This document shows, in pieces, positions 1-6,180 of a stretch of 8,811 nucleotides of DNA (its first letter is position 1; each line of letters begins with the position of its first letter). The notes under the pieces are model-generated. The model was not told where the DNA came from, searched no databases, and saw only the letters and a list, made by a program, of their open reading frames with translations. Source of the stretch: Bdellovibrionales bacterium (GTDB lineage Bacteria > Bdellovibrionota > UBA2361 > JAGRAS01). The DNA is taken from positions 1 through 8,811 of the forward strand of contig JAGRAS010000048.1 in assembly GCA_020434465.1 (NCBI GenBank), in the 5' to 3' direction. The position numbers and the translations under genes are program-made.

Positions 1-717
1 GCCAAATCTTATAAATCCAGTTTTTAAAATATTATAAAGATTAGCCTCTGCTTCATTTAAATTGCCATCAATGGCTTTCTTACGCAGAACTGCTGCCATA
101 TACAGAACTCGCTTTGGATCTACTTCTAGGGAAAGACCCTGCTCTTCTATAAAAGCATGGTTTTCTTTTTCAGTACCTGGCCTGTCAAAGATTATAAGTT
201 CTATTTCTTCAGTCCCAAGTTTTGCATTTAGATCAACTGACTTTAAATTATTCCTAATGTATTCAATATCAACCTTGTCTCCAAGCTCCTTAAAAACATC
301 CATTAGAGTCATATCTGCTTTTGGTGGCTTGGTTGTTACTGTAAATTTAATGCCTTCTTGTTTAACGCTTACTGAGTCAGCTAATATTTCATCTGTATTT
401 TCAGCTAGCACCTCCTTAGAAATACCTTTGGAATCTAACATCTCTCTTATTTGCCCTGCTAATTCTTTAGCTCGTTCGCTTAAGCTAGCTATTTCTTGAT
501 TGCTTAAGTTTGTTCCATTCTCTTTGATTTGTTTAACTATATTCCCTAGCTTGGTTGCAATTTCTATCTCAGTATCTAGAGCTGCGGTAAGTTTTTTAGC
601 TTCTTCTGGCATTGTACCTTCCAGACTAGCAACCGCTTCCCTTCGCTGTTCTATATAGCTATCAAATTGTTCTAATGTAGTTTCTATCGATATCGGTGAT
701 TCTGTTGCTACTGCCAT
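1..717 (-). CDS. Unknown hydrophilic, helix-rich protein (partial, C-terminus off left edge)
   Basis: An uninterrupted minus-strand frame of 239 codons runs from ATG (715-717) to base 1 with no stop, so the 3' end lies outside the window. The start is well set: AGGAG at 724-728 lies 6 nt upstream. I do not recognise the family. The product begins MAVATESPISIETTLEQF and has no signal peptide or membrane segment, so it should be cytoplasmic. Residues about 15-115 are rich in E, K, Q, A and L and look like successive amphipathic helices, possibly coiled coil. Residues about 120-130 (GIKFTVTTKPP) and 163-178 look like beta strands. The last visible part (about 200-235) is helical again. The 49-codon ORF just upstream is probably in the same transcript. 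Coding status is supported by frame length, ribosome-binding site and plausible composition; function is open. Confidence 0.8.
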   Translation of the reverse strand, partial: MAVATESPISIETTLEQFDSYIEQRREAVASLEGTMPEEAKKLTAALDTEIEIATKLGNIVKQIKENGTNLSNQEIASLSERAKELAGQIREMLDSKGISKEVLAENTDEILADSVSVKQEGIKFTVTTKPPKADMTLMDVFKELGDKVDIEYIRNNLKSVDLNAKLGTEEIELIIFDRPGTEKENHAFIEEQGLSLEVDPKRVLYMAAVLRKKAIDGNLNEAEANLYNILKTGFIRFG

Positions 718-726
718 CTTAAACTC

Positions 727-876
727 CTAATCAATTAACATCTCAACGCTTTCTGAAAGAATCTCTTTTGTTTCCTTTGAAGCATTTGGGTGATGAATTA
801 AATCTACTAAGATCTTTCTAAGCTCTAGCTTTAAAGCCTCTAGTTCTTCAGCAGATTTATCATCTTCGTTTTTCAT
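727..876 (-). CDS. Small acidic protein of unknown function, 49 aa
   Basis: The frame runs from ATG at 874-876 to TAG at 727-729. The product starts MKNEDDKSAEELEALKLELR and ends in SESVEMLID. It is very hydrophilic and acidic, with a likely amphipathic helix over residues about 8-26 and no Cys pairs, signal peptide or membrane segment. An AAAGGG motif (889-894) lies 12 nt before the start, a weak, slightly distant ribosome-binding site. The stop codon overlaps the ribosome-binding site of the next gene (724-728), and that gene starts 9 nt further on, as expected for translational coupling. A promoter (913-941) is correctly placed about 30 nt upstream. The ATG at 878-880 is in another frame and meets a stop after six codons. 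I know no family for it. It could be a small partner of the next protein or a minor leader ORF. Confidence 0.6.
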   Translation of the reverse strand: MKNEDDKSAEELEALKLELRKILVDLIHHPNASKETKEILSESVEMLID

Positions 877-912
877 ACATTTAAAATGCCCTTTAAGCCT
901 TGTGTGGCCTAA

Positions 913-941
913 ATTTTAGCTGTTTTTCAGGGGCTACTCAA
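913..941 (-). promoter_or_regulatory. Sigma70-like promoter for the leftward two-gene operon
   Basis: Reading the minus strand, TTGAGT (936-941) is followed after exactly 17 nt by TAAAAT (913-918). These match the -35 and -10 consensus at 4 and 5 of 6 positions. Transcription would begin near 906, giving a leader of about 30 nt that contains the AAAGGG motif at 889-894 before the ATG at 876. Position, spacing and direction all fit; not proven. Confidence 0.5.
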
Positions 942-1007
942 AAAAACATGCGGCTAAGCTTTGCCTCTATGAAATTAAAAAATTTAAGCTATAGGCACTT
1001 ATTTCAT

Positions 1008-1025
1008 AAGTATTTTTAAATACTT
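1008..1025. repeat. Short inverted repeat in the divergent spacer
   Basis: AAGTATTT (1008-1015) and AAATACTT (1018-1025) are perfect 8-bp arms around a 2-bp centre. It lies directly left of the larger inverted repeat at 1027-1080 in the spacer between the small leftward operon and the ATPase gene. Its near-continuous dyad looks more like a protein-binding site than an RNA hairpin, but AT-rich DNA gives such palindromes by chance fairly often. Confidence 0.5.
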
Positions 1026-1026
1026 G

Positions 1027-1080
1027 TAGCTATTTTACAAATATAGCTAGCTCTATAGCTATATTTGCAAAATAAAGCTA
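1027..1080. repeat. Long inverted repeat / possible operator or cruciform upstream of the ATPase gene
   Basis: The left arm (1027-1049) and right arm (1056-1080) pair over about 23 positions around a 6-nt centre (1050-1055). The inner 18 bp match at 17 positions (ACAAATATAGCTA against TAGCTATATTTGC forms the core). The outer TAGCT/AGCTA blocks pair after a 2-nt bulge in the right arm. The repeat ends 9 bp before the ATPase ATG at 1090, and TATAAT (1084-1089) lies between. This placement would suit an operator, or a structure hiding the translation start. There is no GC-rich stem or T-run, so it is not a normal terminator. Confidence 0.7.
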
Positions 1081-1089
1081 TTATATAAT

Positions 1090-2424
1090 ATGTCCTTTGA
1101 AAACGCTAATTCCTGGTGGGAAAACTCTAATTTATCTGAAGATCCAGATCTAAAACGTGCTTTAAAATCAAAGTTAAATTACAAGCCAAAAATTTTTGAT
1201 CAAGAAAGTCTAAACTCAACAAATATCTATACACTTCGAGGTCCAAGACAAGTCGGCAAAACGGTTAGCCTTAAGCTGTTAATCGAAGAGCTGATATCTA
1301 AACACAACTATCAAGCAAAGCAAATTCTATGGACAAACGTAGATACTGTACGGCGAATTGATTTACTTGAATCACATCTTATTAGTTTAGTGAATTTATA
1401 TAAATCTTTTAAACTTAAAAATCTTAAATTTAAACCTTTAATGATTATTGATGAGATTACATCAATACCAAGATGGCAAAGAGTGATTAAAAAATTAAGA
1501 GACGATGGTACTCTTAGTCAATTTTGCTTAATTCTAACTGGATCTTCTGCTTATGATTTAAGAATAGGTATTGAAACCATGGCTGGCAGGCGTGGTTTTG
1601 GGGACAATCTTGATCGAGTGCTTCTCCCAATGTCATATTCTGATTTTAGAAAGCAATTCGACAATCACGAAGATACTTTTCAAAACTATTTAAAAATTGG
1701 AGGCTATCCTGAAAGAATTTCAGAAATTAAAAAAGACTATGATTTGCATAAAAAGTTTAACTACAAAATAGGACTGAATTTACTTGAAGAAGTTCACATG
1801 TACGAAGTCAATCGCAGAGGCCTCGATCGTCAAATTGGATTGCAAGTAATAGCTCGTCTTGAACAAATAGCTAGCACTGCTGTTACATACGAAGGCTTTG
1901 CTAAGGCTTTAAACAGCACCAAAGATACAGCGATGAATCATTTAAATGCCTTAGGAGATGCTTATCTGCTTAGCACTTATTCATGCTATGACTTATCAAA
2001 AAAACGTGCAGCCCCACGGAAAGCAAGAAAATTTTTATGGTCTGATCCAGCTTTTCGATACTATAGCGAATACTTAGAGCTTGGAGATGAATTAGATGAT
2101 GATGTTATAGCAGAATCTGTTCTCGGCTTAGAGTTGTTAAGACGCTATGAAAATAGATTGCAATTTGGTTTAAGCTCTCCATCCAAAGTGTTTACTTGGA
2201 AGGGTGGAAAAGGCAAAGAAATAGATTTTTTAGTTATTAAAAAAAAGGCTTCCTTTCCATATGAGTTAAAGTATCAATCAAGTATTTCAGAATGGGATTA
2301 TAAGACTATGAAAAAAGTTTTTAATTTTGGCACTTTGATAACTAAGAAAAAAGGAAATATGATATTTAAAACTGATGAGATTAATTTAATAGATCTTGAG
2401 AGCTTTCTCTTGGATCAAGCTTAA
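1090..2424 (+). CDS. AAA+ family ATPase with DUF4143-type C-terminal domain
   Basis: This 444-residue product belongs to the bacterial/archaeal group of AAA ATPases with a DUF4143 domain, whose cellular role is poorly known. The N-terminal block NSWWENSNLSEDPDLK (7-22) is typical of one subgroup and supports the start at 1090. Walker A is GPRQVGKT (51-58), Walker B LMIIDE (117-122), and LILTGSS (147-153) matches the sensor-1 region. AGRRG (165-169) and GGYPE (204-208) are family landmarks. A winged-helix-like stretch lies at about 245-310. Near the C-terminus, EIDFLV (377-382) and YELK (391-394) match the D...ExK pattern of a PD-(D/E)XK nuclease-like fold. The frame is intact and of normal length. 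There is no ribosome-binding site; TATAAT abuts the ATG, and the only in-frame upstream codons before a stop are non-starts. Its 3' end overlaps the convergent phosphatase gene by 39 bp. It stands alone, with no obvious toxin, antitoxin or nuclease partner. Substrate unknown. Confidence 0.9.
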   Translation: MSFENANSWWENSNLSEDPDLKRALKSKLNYKPKIFDQESLNSTNIYTLRGPRQVGKTVSLKLLIEELISKHNYQAKQILWTNVDTVRRIDLLESHLISLVNLYKSFKLKNLKFKPLMIIDEITSIPRWQRVIKKLRDDGTLSQFCLILTGSSAYDLRIGIETMAGRRGFGDNLDRVLLPMSYSDFRKQFDNHEDTFQNYLKIGGYPERISEIKKDYDLHKKFNYKIGLNLLEEVHMYEVNRRGLDRQIGLQVIARLEQIASTAVTYEGFAKALNSTKDTAMNHLNALGDAYLLSTYSCYDLSKKRAAPRKARKFLWSDPAFRYYSEYLELGDELDDDVIAESVLGLELLRRYENRLQFGLSSPSKVFTWKGGKGKEIDFLVIKKKASFPYELKYQSSISEWDYKTMKKVFNFGTLITKKKGNMIFKTDEINLIDLESFLLDQA

Positions 2425-3177
2425 TGCATTTTGGTGGCAGGCGTCCTTGCCATTGGAAAATACTATAAATTCCTTAGCTGGATTATTAGAAAGATAAAAA
2501 TATGGCTCGCCTGTATTAGTAGTAATTTTACCGCCTAGTTCATTAATCATTAAAGTAAATGGGGCATGATCCCATATGCCGTAGTCATAAAGTGCAATTG
2601 CGTCGAATTTTCCCTGCATAAATTCAACAAATGCTGCTCCAGAATGTGGGGAGTTTTTTGCCAATGCGATATTTTCTTTAGGCTTAAAGCCTTTACAGTA
2701 AAGAGATCCTTCACGCAAAGATTCTGATTTAGATAAATTAAAGCTATCTGGAGCTGAGACACCTTCGTTTTTAAATGCAGTAATCAAATAATTTTTTGCT
2801 GGAAAATAGGCTAAGCCAAAGATTGGAACTTTATCAGCAACATATGCAACTAGTGTTGTGAAGTCATCATTGCCATTTATAAAGCTAGTAGTTCCATCTA
2901 AGGGATCAACAATCCAGGCACAATTTAAATTTTGATTAGTCTTAACTTCACTTTCTTCTGTGATAATTGTTTCTTCAGGAAAAAGTTTTTGCAAACCTTC
3001 TTTGATAATCGCATCAACTGCTAAATCAACTTCAGTAATATCTGAACCATCAGATTTTTTTTTAGCATTAACTATCGGATTTCCCTTATTCCAATATTTA
3101 AGAGCAATAACTGAAGCTTCGTCGATAATTTCTTTGATTTGTGGAAGTTTGTTTTTTATTTGAGAGGTTGAAAGCAT
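2386..3177 (-). CDS. Inositol-monophosphatase-superfamily phosphatase (SuhB/CysQ-like)
   Basis: This 263-residue protein is a Mg2+-dependent, Li+-sensitive-type phosphomonoesterase. Superfamily motifs are present and intact: SDITEVDLAVD (45-55), the metal ligand region TEESE (73-77), WIVDPLDGTT (88-97), and the C-terminal IWDHAPF (201-207) followed by GG at 215-216. The length is normal. The substrate is not settled. The FTTLVAYV...FGLAYFPA stretch (106-127) resembles CysQ, which removes the 3'-phosphate of PAP(S). CysQ, however, usually has GTK after DPLD, and here it is GTT as in SuhB/IMPase. A histidinol-phosphatase role is also possible. The start follows the topA stop by 5 bp without a clear ribosome-binding site, so translation probably depends on coupling with topA. 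The 3' end runs 39 bp into the convergent ATPase gene, and no terminator is visible. Confidence 0.9.
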   Translation of the reverse strand: MLSTSQIKNKLPQIKEIIDEASVIALKYWNKGNPIVNAKKKSDGSDITEVDLAVDAIIKEGLQKLFPEETIITEESEVKTNQNLNCAWIVDPLDGTTSFINGNDDFTTLVAYVADKVPIFGLAYFPAKNYLITAFKNEGVSAPDSFNLSKSESLREGSLYCKGFKPKENIALAKNSPHSGAAFVEFMQGKFDAIALYDYGIWDHAPFTLMINELGGKITTNTGEPYFYLSNNPAKEFIVFSNGKDACHQNALSLIQEKALKIY

Positions 3178-3182
3178 TTTAA

Positions 3183-5936
3183 CTATTCATCTGAGCTGCT
3201 AGCTTCCTTTTTTTTTGCTTTTTTTGCGGGCTTTTTAGCAGAAGTTTTAGCTTTAGCCTTAGGCTTATCCTTAGTTTTAGCTGACTTGGCTTTGGTAGAC
3301 TTGGCTTTGGTAGACTTGGTCTTAGTTTTCGCCTTTGCTTTAGATTTACCGCCAGCGCTTCCCCCCTTGGCATCAATTCTTGCTTGTCTTTCTGCAAGTA
3401 AATTAAGTGCAAATTCAAGGGTAACTTCTTCTGGGTTTTCACCTGAAGGAATAGAAGCGTTAATTTTTCCATCTGTTACATAGGGACCAAATCTTCCAGA
3501 TTTAATAAGAATTTTTGCTTTAGTGTCGGGATGTTCTCCAACATCTTTTAATGGTGGTTTAGCAACTCCGCGCCCTCTGCGCTTTGGCTCTTTTAAAATT
3601 TCTACTGCTTGCTCTTTTGTTAAGTCTAATACTGAATATAAATCTGTATTGATGCTTCTAGTTTCAGAACCGCACTTGATATATGGGCCGTACCTTCCAT
3701 TTGCAACTAAGATGTCTTCTTTAAGCTCATCATGTTTTCCAAGATTAATTGGCAGGCTTAAAAGCTTTACTGCTGTTTCAAAAGTAACACTTTCTGGCTC
3801 CATTCCAGGAAGAAGTGAAACCATTTTTGGTTTATCACCACCTTCTTCTTGATCACCAAGTTGGACATAAGGACCAAATCTTCCGCTTTTTAAATATACA
3901 GGTTGTTTAGTATCAGGGTGTTCGCCAAGGGATTGTGGCCCTCTAGCAGCTATCTCTAAGAGTTCAACTGCTTTATCTACAGACATTTCATCAGGAGCAA
4001 CTTCATCTGGCACCCCAGCACGGTTTTCTCCGTCTGTTAAAAATGGTCCGTAGCGACCAATTCTTACTTCCACTTCAGTGCCGTCTTCTTTTGTTCCAAT
4101 CGGAAGCCCACAAACTATTCTAGGATCAATTTCCTCTAAACCCTTATCGCAAAGTGTTTTAACGCCTGGTAAACCATTGCCGTAATAAAAGTTTTTTAAA
4201 TATTTAACATTATCTTTTTTGCCAACTGCAATTTCATCAAGATCGTCTTCTAACTGAGCAGTAAACTCATAATCAACTAAATATGTAAAATGTTTTTCAA
4301 GCATGCCAATTACTGCATGAGCTAAAAACGTTGGTACTAAGGAATTACCTTTTTTATGAGCATAAGTTCTAGAAAGCACTACATCTACAATTGTAGCCCA
4401 AGTACTTGGCCTACCTATTCCGCGCTTCTCAAGCTCCTTAATTAAACTGCCTTCTGTATATCTTGCAGGTGGAAGGGTTGAGTGTTCAAGGGCTTCCATC
4501 TTTTTTATATCTAACTCTTCGCCTTCTGAAAGTTTTGGTAAAAACTTTTCCTGATCGCTTAATTCAGCTTCAGGATCATCAGAGCCTTCAACATATGCAC
4601 GCATGAAACCAGGGAAAGATATTGTTTTTCCAGATGCTCTAAATCTTGCATTTTTAACTTCTAACTGAACTCCTACTCTTGTTCCCCTAGCATCGTTCAT
4701 TTGACAAGCTACTGTTCTTTTCCAAATAAGCTCATAAAGCTTTGCTGCTTCTTGACCCATTTTTTTTCTTACATCATCGATTGGTGTAAATTGCGATCCA
4801 GCTGGCCTAATAGCTTCGTGTGCTTCTTGTGCATTTTTTACTTTTGTTTTGTATTCACGAGGGCTGGCAGGGCAGTACTCTTTTCCATAATCAGAGATAA
4901 TAAAACTACGAGCAGCTTCAATTGCTTCATTTGAAAGTGTTGTTGAGTCTGTACGCATATAAGTTATTAAGCCGTTTTCATAAAGTTTTTGAGCTACAGA
5001 CATTGTGCGCCTAGCAGAAAAACTTAATTTACGGTTTGCTTCTTGCTGAAGCGTACTAGTAGTAAATGGGGGATATGGTTTGCTAGAAAACGGTTTTTCT
5101 TCAATGCTAATTACTTTTGCTTTTTTCTCAGCTAGCGCAGCTCTTAAATCCTCTGATCCTTTTTTATCTAAGTGTACAACATCTGACTTATCTTTTAGTT
5201 TGCCAGTTGTTTGTTCGAAGTCCTTTCCAATTGCAACACGCTTATCATCAACATGAGTTAATTCAGCTTCAAAAGCATCTTGAGATTTACTACTTCCTGC
5301 TTTTGAAAAAAGTGCTTTTAAATCCCAGTAAAAAGCTTTTACAAAAGAAATTCTCTCTCTTTCTCTTTCAACAAGTAATCTTAAAGCAACGCTTTGTACT
5401 CTTCCAGCACTTAAGCGAGGAGCCATTTTTCTCCACAAGATAGGGCTTAACTCATAACCAAATAATCTATCAACTACACGGCGAGTTTCTTGTGCTTTAA
5501 CAAGGTTCATGTCCACATCACGAGCACTTTCTAATGCATGATTAATTGCGTCTTTAGTAATCTCATGAAATACAAGCCGCTTTACAGGAACTTTCGGTTT
5601 TAACACTTCTAATAAGTGCCAACTAATCGATTCCCCTTCGCGGTCTTCATCCGTTGCCAGTAAAACTTCGTCTGCTTCTTTTAGGAGCTTTTTTAGTTCT
5701 TGAATATTTTTCTTTTTATTATCTGGAATAATATATAAGGGCTCAAAATTAGAGTCGACATTAACTCCAAGCCTTGACCATTTTTCTTTTTTTACTGCCT
5801 CAGGAATTTCAGCAGCATTATTTGGTAAATCGCGAACATGCCCATATGAAGCTCTAACGTCAAAGCCCTTCCCCAAGAACTTTTCTATAGTCTTGGCTTT
5901 GGTAGGTGACTCAACTATTACTAATTGCTTTGTCAT
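3183..5936 (-). CDS. topA: DNA topoisomerase I (type IA), with repeat-containing C-terminus and basic tail
   Basis: The 917-residue enzyme relaxes negative supercoils by single-strand passage. The Toprim domain opens with LVIVESPTKAK (5-15) and holds the acidic triad in TDEDREGE (95-102: D96, D98, E100; also E9). The active site is GLITYMRTDS (322-331) with catalytic Tyr326 and Arg328. RGIGRPSTWATI (505-516) is another family block. The C-terminus has four Toprim_C-type repeats, each with a GR(Y/F)GP(Y/F) core at about 627-632, 685-690, 747-752 and 814-819. A Lys/Ala/Ser/Thr-rich tail follows (about 857-911) and ends in SSSDE. No four-Cys zinc ribbons are present, unlike E. coli TopA. The tail probably binds DNA, as basic TopA tails do in some other bacteria. 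The start is ATG 5936, with AGGGAT (5948-5953) about 11 nt upstream. The phosphatase gene follows 5 bp downstream. Confidence 0.98.
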   Translation of the reverse strand: MTKQLVIVESPTKAKTIEKFLGKGFDVRASYGHVRDLPNNAAEIPEAVKKEKWSRLGVNVDSNFEPLYIIPDNKKKNIQELKKLLKEADEVLLATDEDREGESISWHLLEVLKPKVPVKRLVFHEITKDAINHALESARDVDMNLVKAQETRRVVDRLFGYELSPILWRKMAPRLSAGRVQSVALRLLVERERERISFVKAFYWDLKALFSKAGSSKSQDAFEAELTHVDDKRVAIGKDFEQTTGKLKDKSDVVHLDKKGSEDLRAALAEKKAKVISIEEKPFSSKPYPPFTTSTLQQEANRKLSFSARRTMSVAQKLYENGLITYMRTDSTTLSNEAIEAARSFIISDYGKEYCPASPREYKTKVKNAQEAHEAIRPAGSQFTPIDDVRKKMGQEAAKLYELIWKRTVACQMNDARGTRVGVQLEVKNARFRASGKTISFPGFMRAYVEGSDDPEAELSDQEKFLPKLSEGEELDIKKMEALEHSTLPPARYTEGSLIKELEKRGIGRPSTWATIVDVVLSRTYAHKKGNSLVPTFLAHAVIGMLEKHFTYLVDYEFTAQLEDDLDEIAVGKKDNVKYLKNFYYGNGLPGVKTLCDKGLEEIDPRIVCGLPIGTKEDGTEVEVRIGRYGPFLTDGENRAGVPDEVAPDEMSVDKAVELLEIAARGPQSLGEHPDTKQPVYLKSGRFGPYVQLGDQEEGGDKPKMVSLLPGMEPESVTFETAVKLLSLPINLGKHDELKEDILVANGRYGPYIKCGSETRSINTDLYSVLDLTKEQAVEILKEPKRRGRGVAKPPLKDVGEHPDTKAKILIKSGRFGPYVTDGKINASIPSGENPEEVTLEFALNLLAERQARIDAKGGSAGGKSKAKAKTKTKSTKAKSTKAKSAKTKDKPKAKAKTSAKKPAKKAKKKEASSSDE
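3283..3320. repeat. 15-bp tandem repeat inside the topA tail
   Basis: The unit GACTTGGCTTTGGTA occurs twice perfectly (3283-3297, 3298-3312), and a partial third copy (3313-3320) follows. On the coding strand it encodes the pentad T-K-A-K-S of the basic TopA tail. Because the unit is a multiple of 3, slippage would lengthen or shorten the tail without breaking the frame. Confidence 0.85.
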
Positions 5937-5961
5937 AATTTTTTATAATCCCTGGTTTCGA

Positions 5962-5990
5962 TTTATGAGGTATATCTAAAAGACTTGCAA
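5962..5990 (-). promoter_or_regulatory. topA: Candidate topA promoter (weak)
   Basis: On the minus strand TTGCAA (5985-5990) and CATAAA (5962-5967) are 17 nt apart. Each matches the sigma70 consensus at 4 of 6 positions. Transcription would start near 5955, just before the AGGGAT ribosome-binding site at 5948-5953. This is the best-spaced pair I find near topA, but it is weak and topA may also be read from mnmG. Confidence 0.25.
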
Positions 5991-6044
5991 GCGAGTACAT
6001 ATAATAAGGTCAAGATGAGACAGCATATCTTTAATTTAAATCAT

Positions 6045-6053
6045 TGATATAAT
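6045..6053 (+). promoter_or_regulatory. Extended -10 motif pointing rightward (antisense to mnmG)
   Basis: The plus strand has TGATATAAT (6045-6053), a perfect TGnTATAAT extended -10 element, without a good -35. A transcript would begin near 6060, cross the inverted repeat at 6119-6162 and run antisense into the 3' end of mnmG. No plus-strand gene follows, so this is either an antisense/small-RNA start or a chance AT-rich match. Confidence 0.25.
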
Positions 6054-6118
6054 ACAAATTATTTGGAATCTAAAAAATTTGATTTTGGGTGAAAATTTAG
6101 CCCTCCTTCTACGCCAGA

Positions 6119-6162
6119 ATTAAGGCTAGGTTCAAAATCTTAAGGATTTCTTTAGCCTTAAT
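6119..6162. repeat. Nested inverted repeat in the mnmG-topA spacer
   Basis: ATTAAGGCTA (6119-6128) and TAGCCTTAAT (6153-6162) are perfect 10-bp arms. Inside the 24-nt spacer, AAATC (6135-6139) and GATTT (6145-6149) form a second small hairpin. It begins 18 bp past the mnmG stop in the direction of mnmG transcription. No T-run follows either arm closely, so it is not a standard intrinsic terminator. It could still stabilise the mnmG 3' end, act as a binding site or be a small dispersed repeat. The rest of the 244-bp spacer (5937-6180) shows no convincing gene. Confidence 0.65.
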
Positions 6163-6180
6163 AGCCTTGGCCACAGTTAA

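Noticed and set aside
62..499. Plus-strand open frame of 145 codons
   Set aside because: It lies opposite the partial unknown gene, which has the better ribosome-binding site, composition and a coupled upstream ORF. The plus frame is Ser/Leu-rich in the way of an antisense shadow.
727..2424. Toxin-antitoxin reading of the small ORF with the AAA ATPase
   Set aside because: The genes are divergent, the small ORF resembles no known antitoxin, and the ATPase is not a recognised toxin.
4701..5443. Plus-strand open frames within topA (4701-4934 and 5117-5443)
   Set aside because: They are antisense to well-conserved topA domains and rich in Phe, Leu and Cys as expected for shadows; no start signals.
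5911..6000. 29-codon minus-strand ORF overlapping the topA start
   Set aside because: It has no ribosome-binding site and no recognisable family, and it overlaps topA by 26 bp. A true leader peptide cannot be excluded, but nothing supports it.
6119..6162. Intrinsic terminator of mnmG
   Set aside because: The inverted repeat has a long loop and neither arm is followed by a T-run in the mnmG direction.
895..6175. Similar AGCCTT/GGCC words in the spacers near 895-910 and 6155-6175 as a dispersed repeat
   Set aside because: Only short blocks match and need gaps; too weak to call a repeat family from two places.
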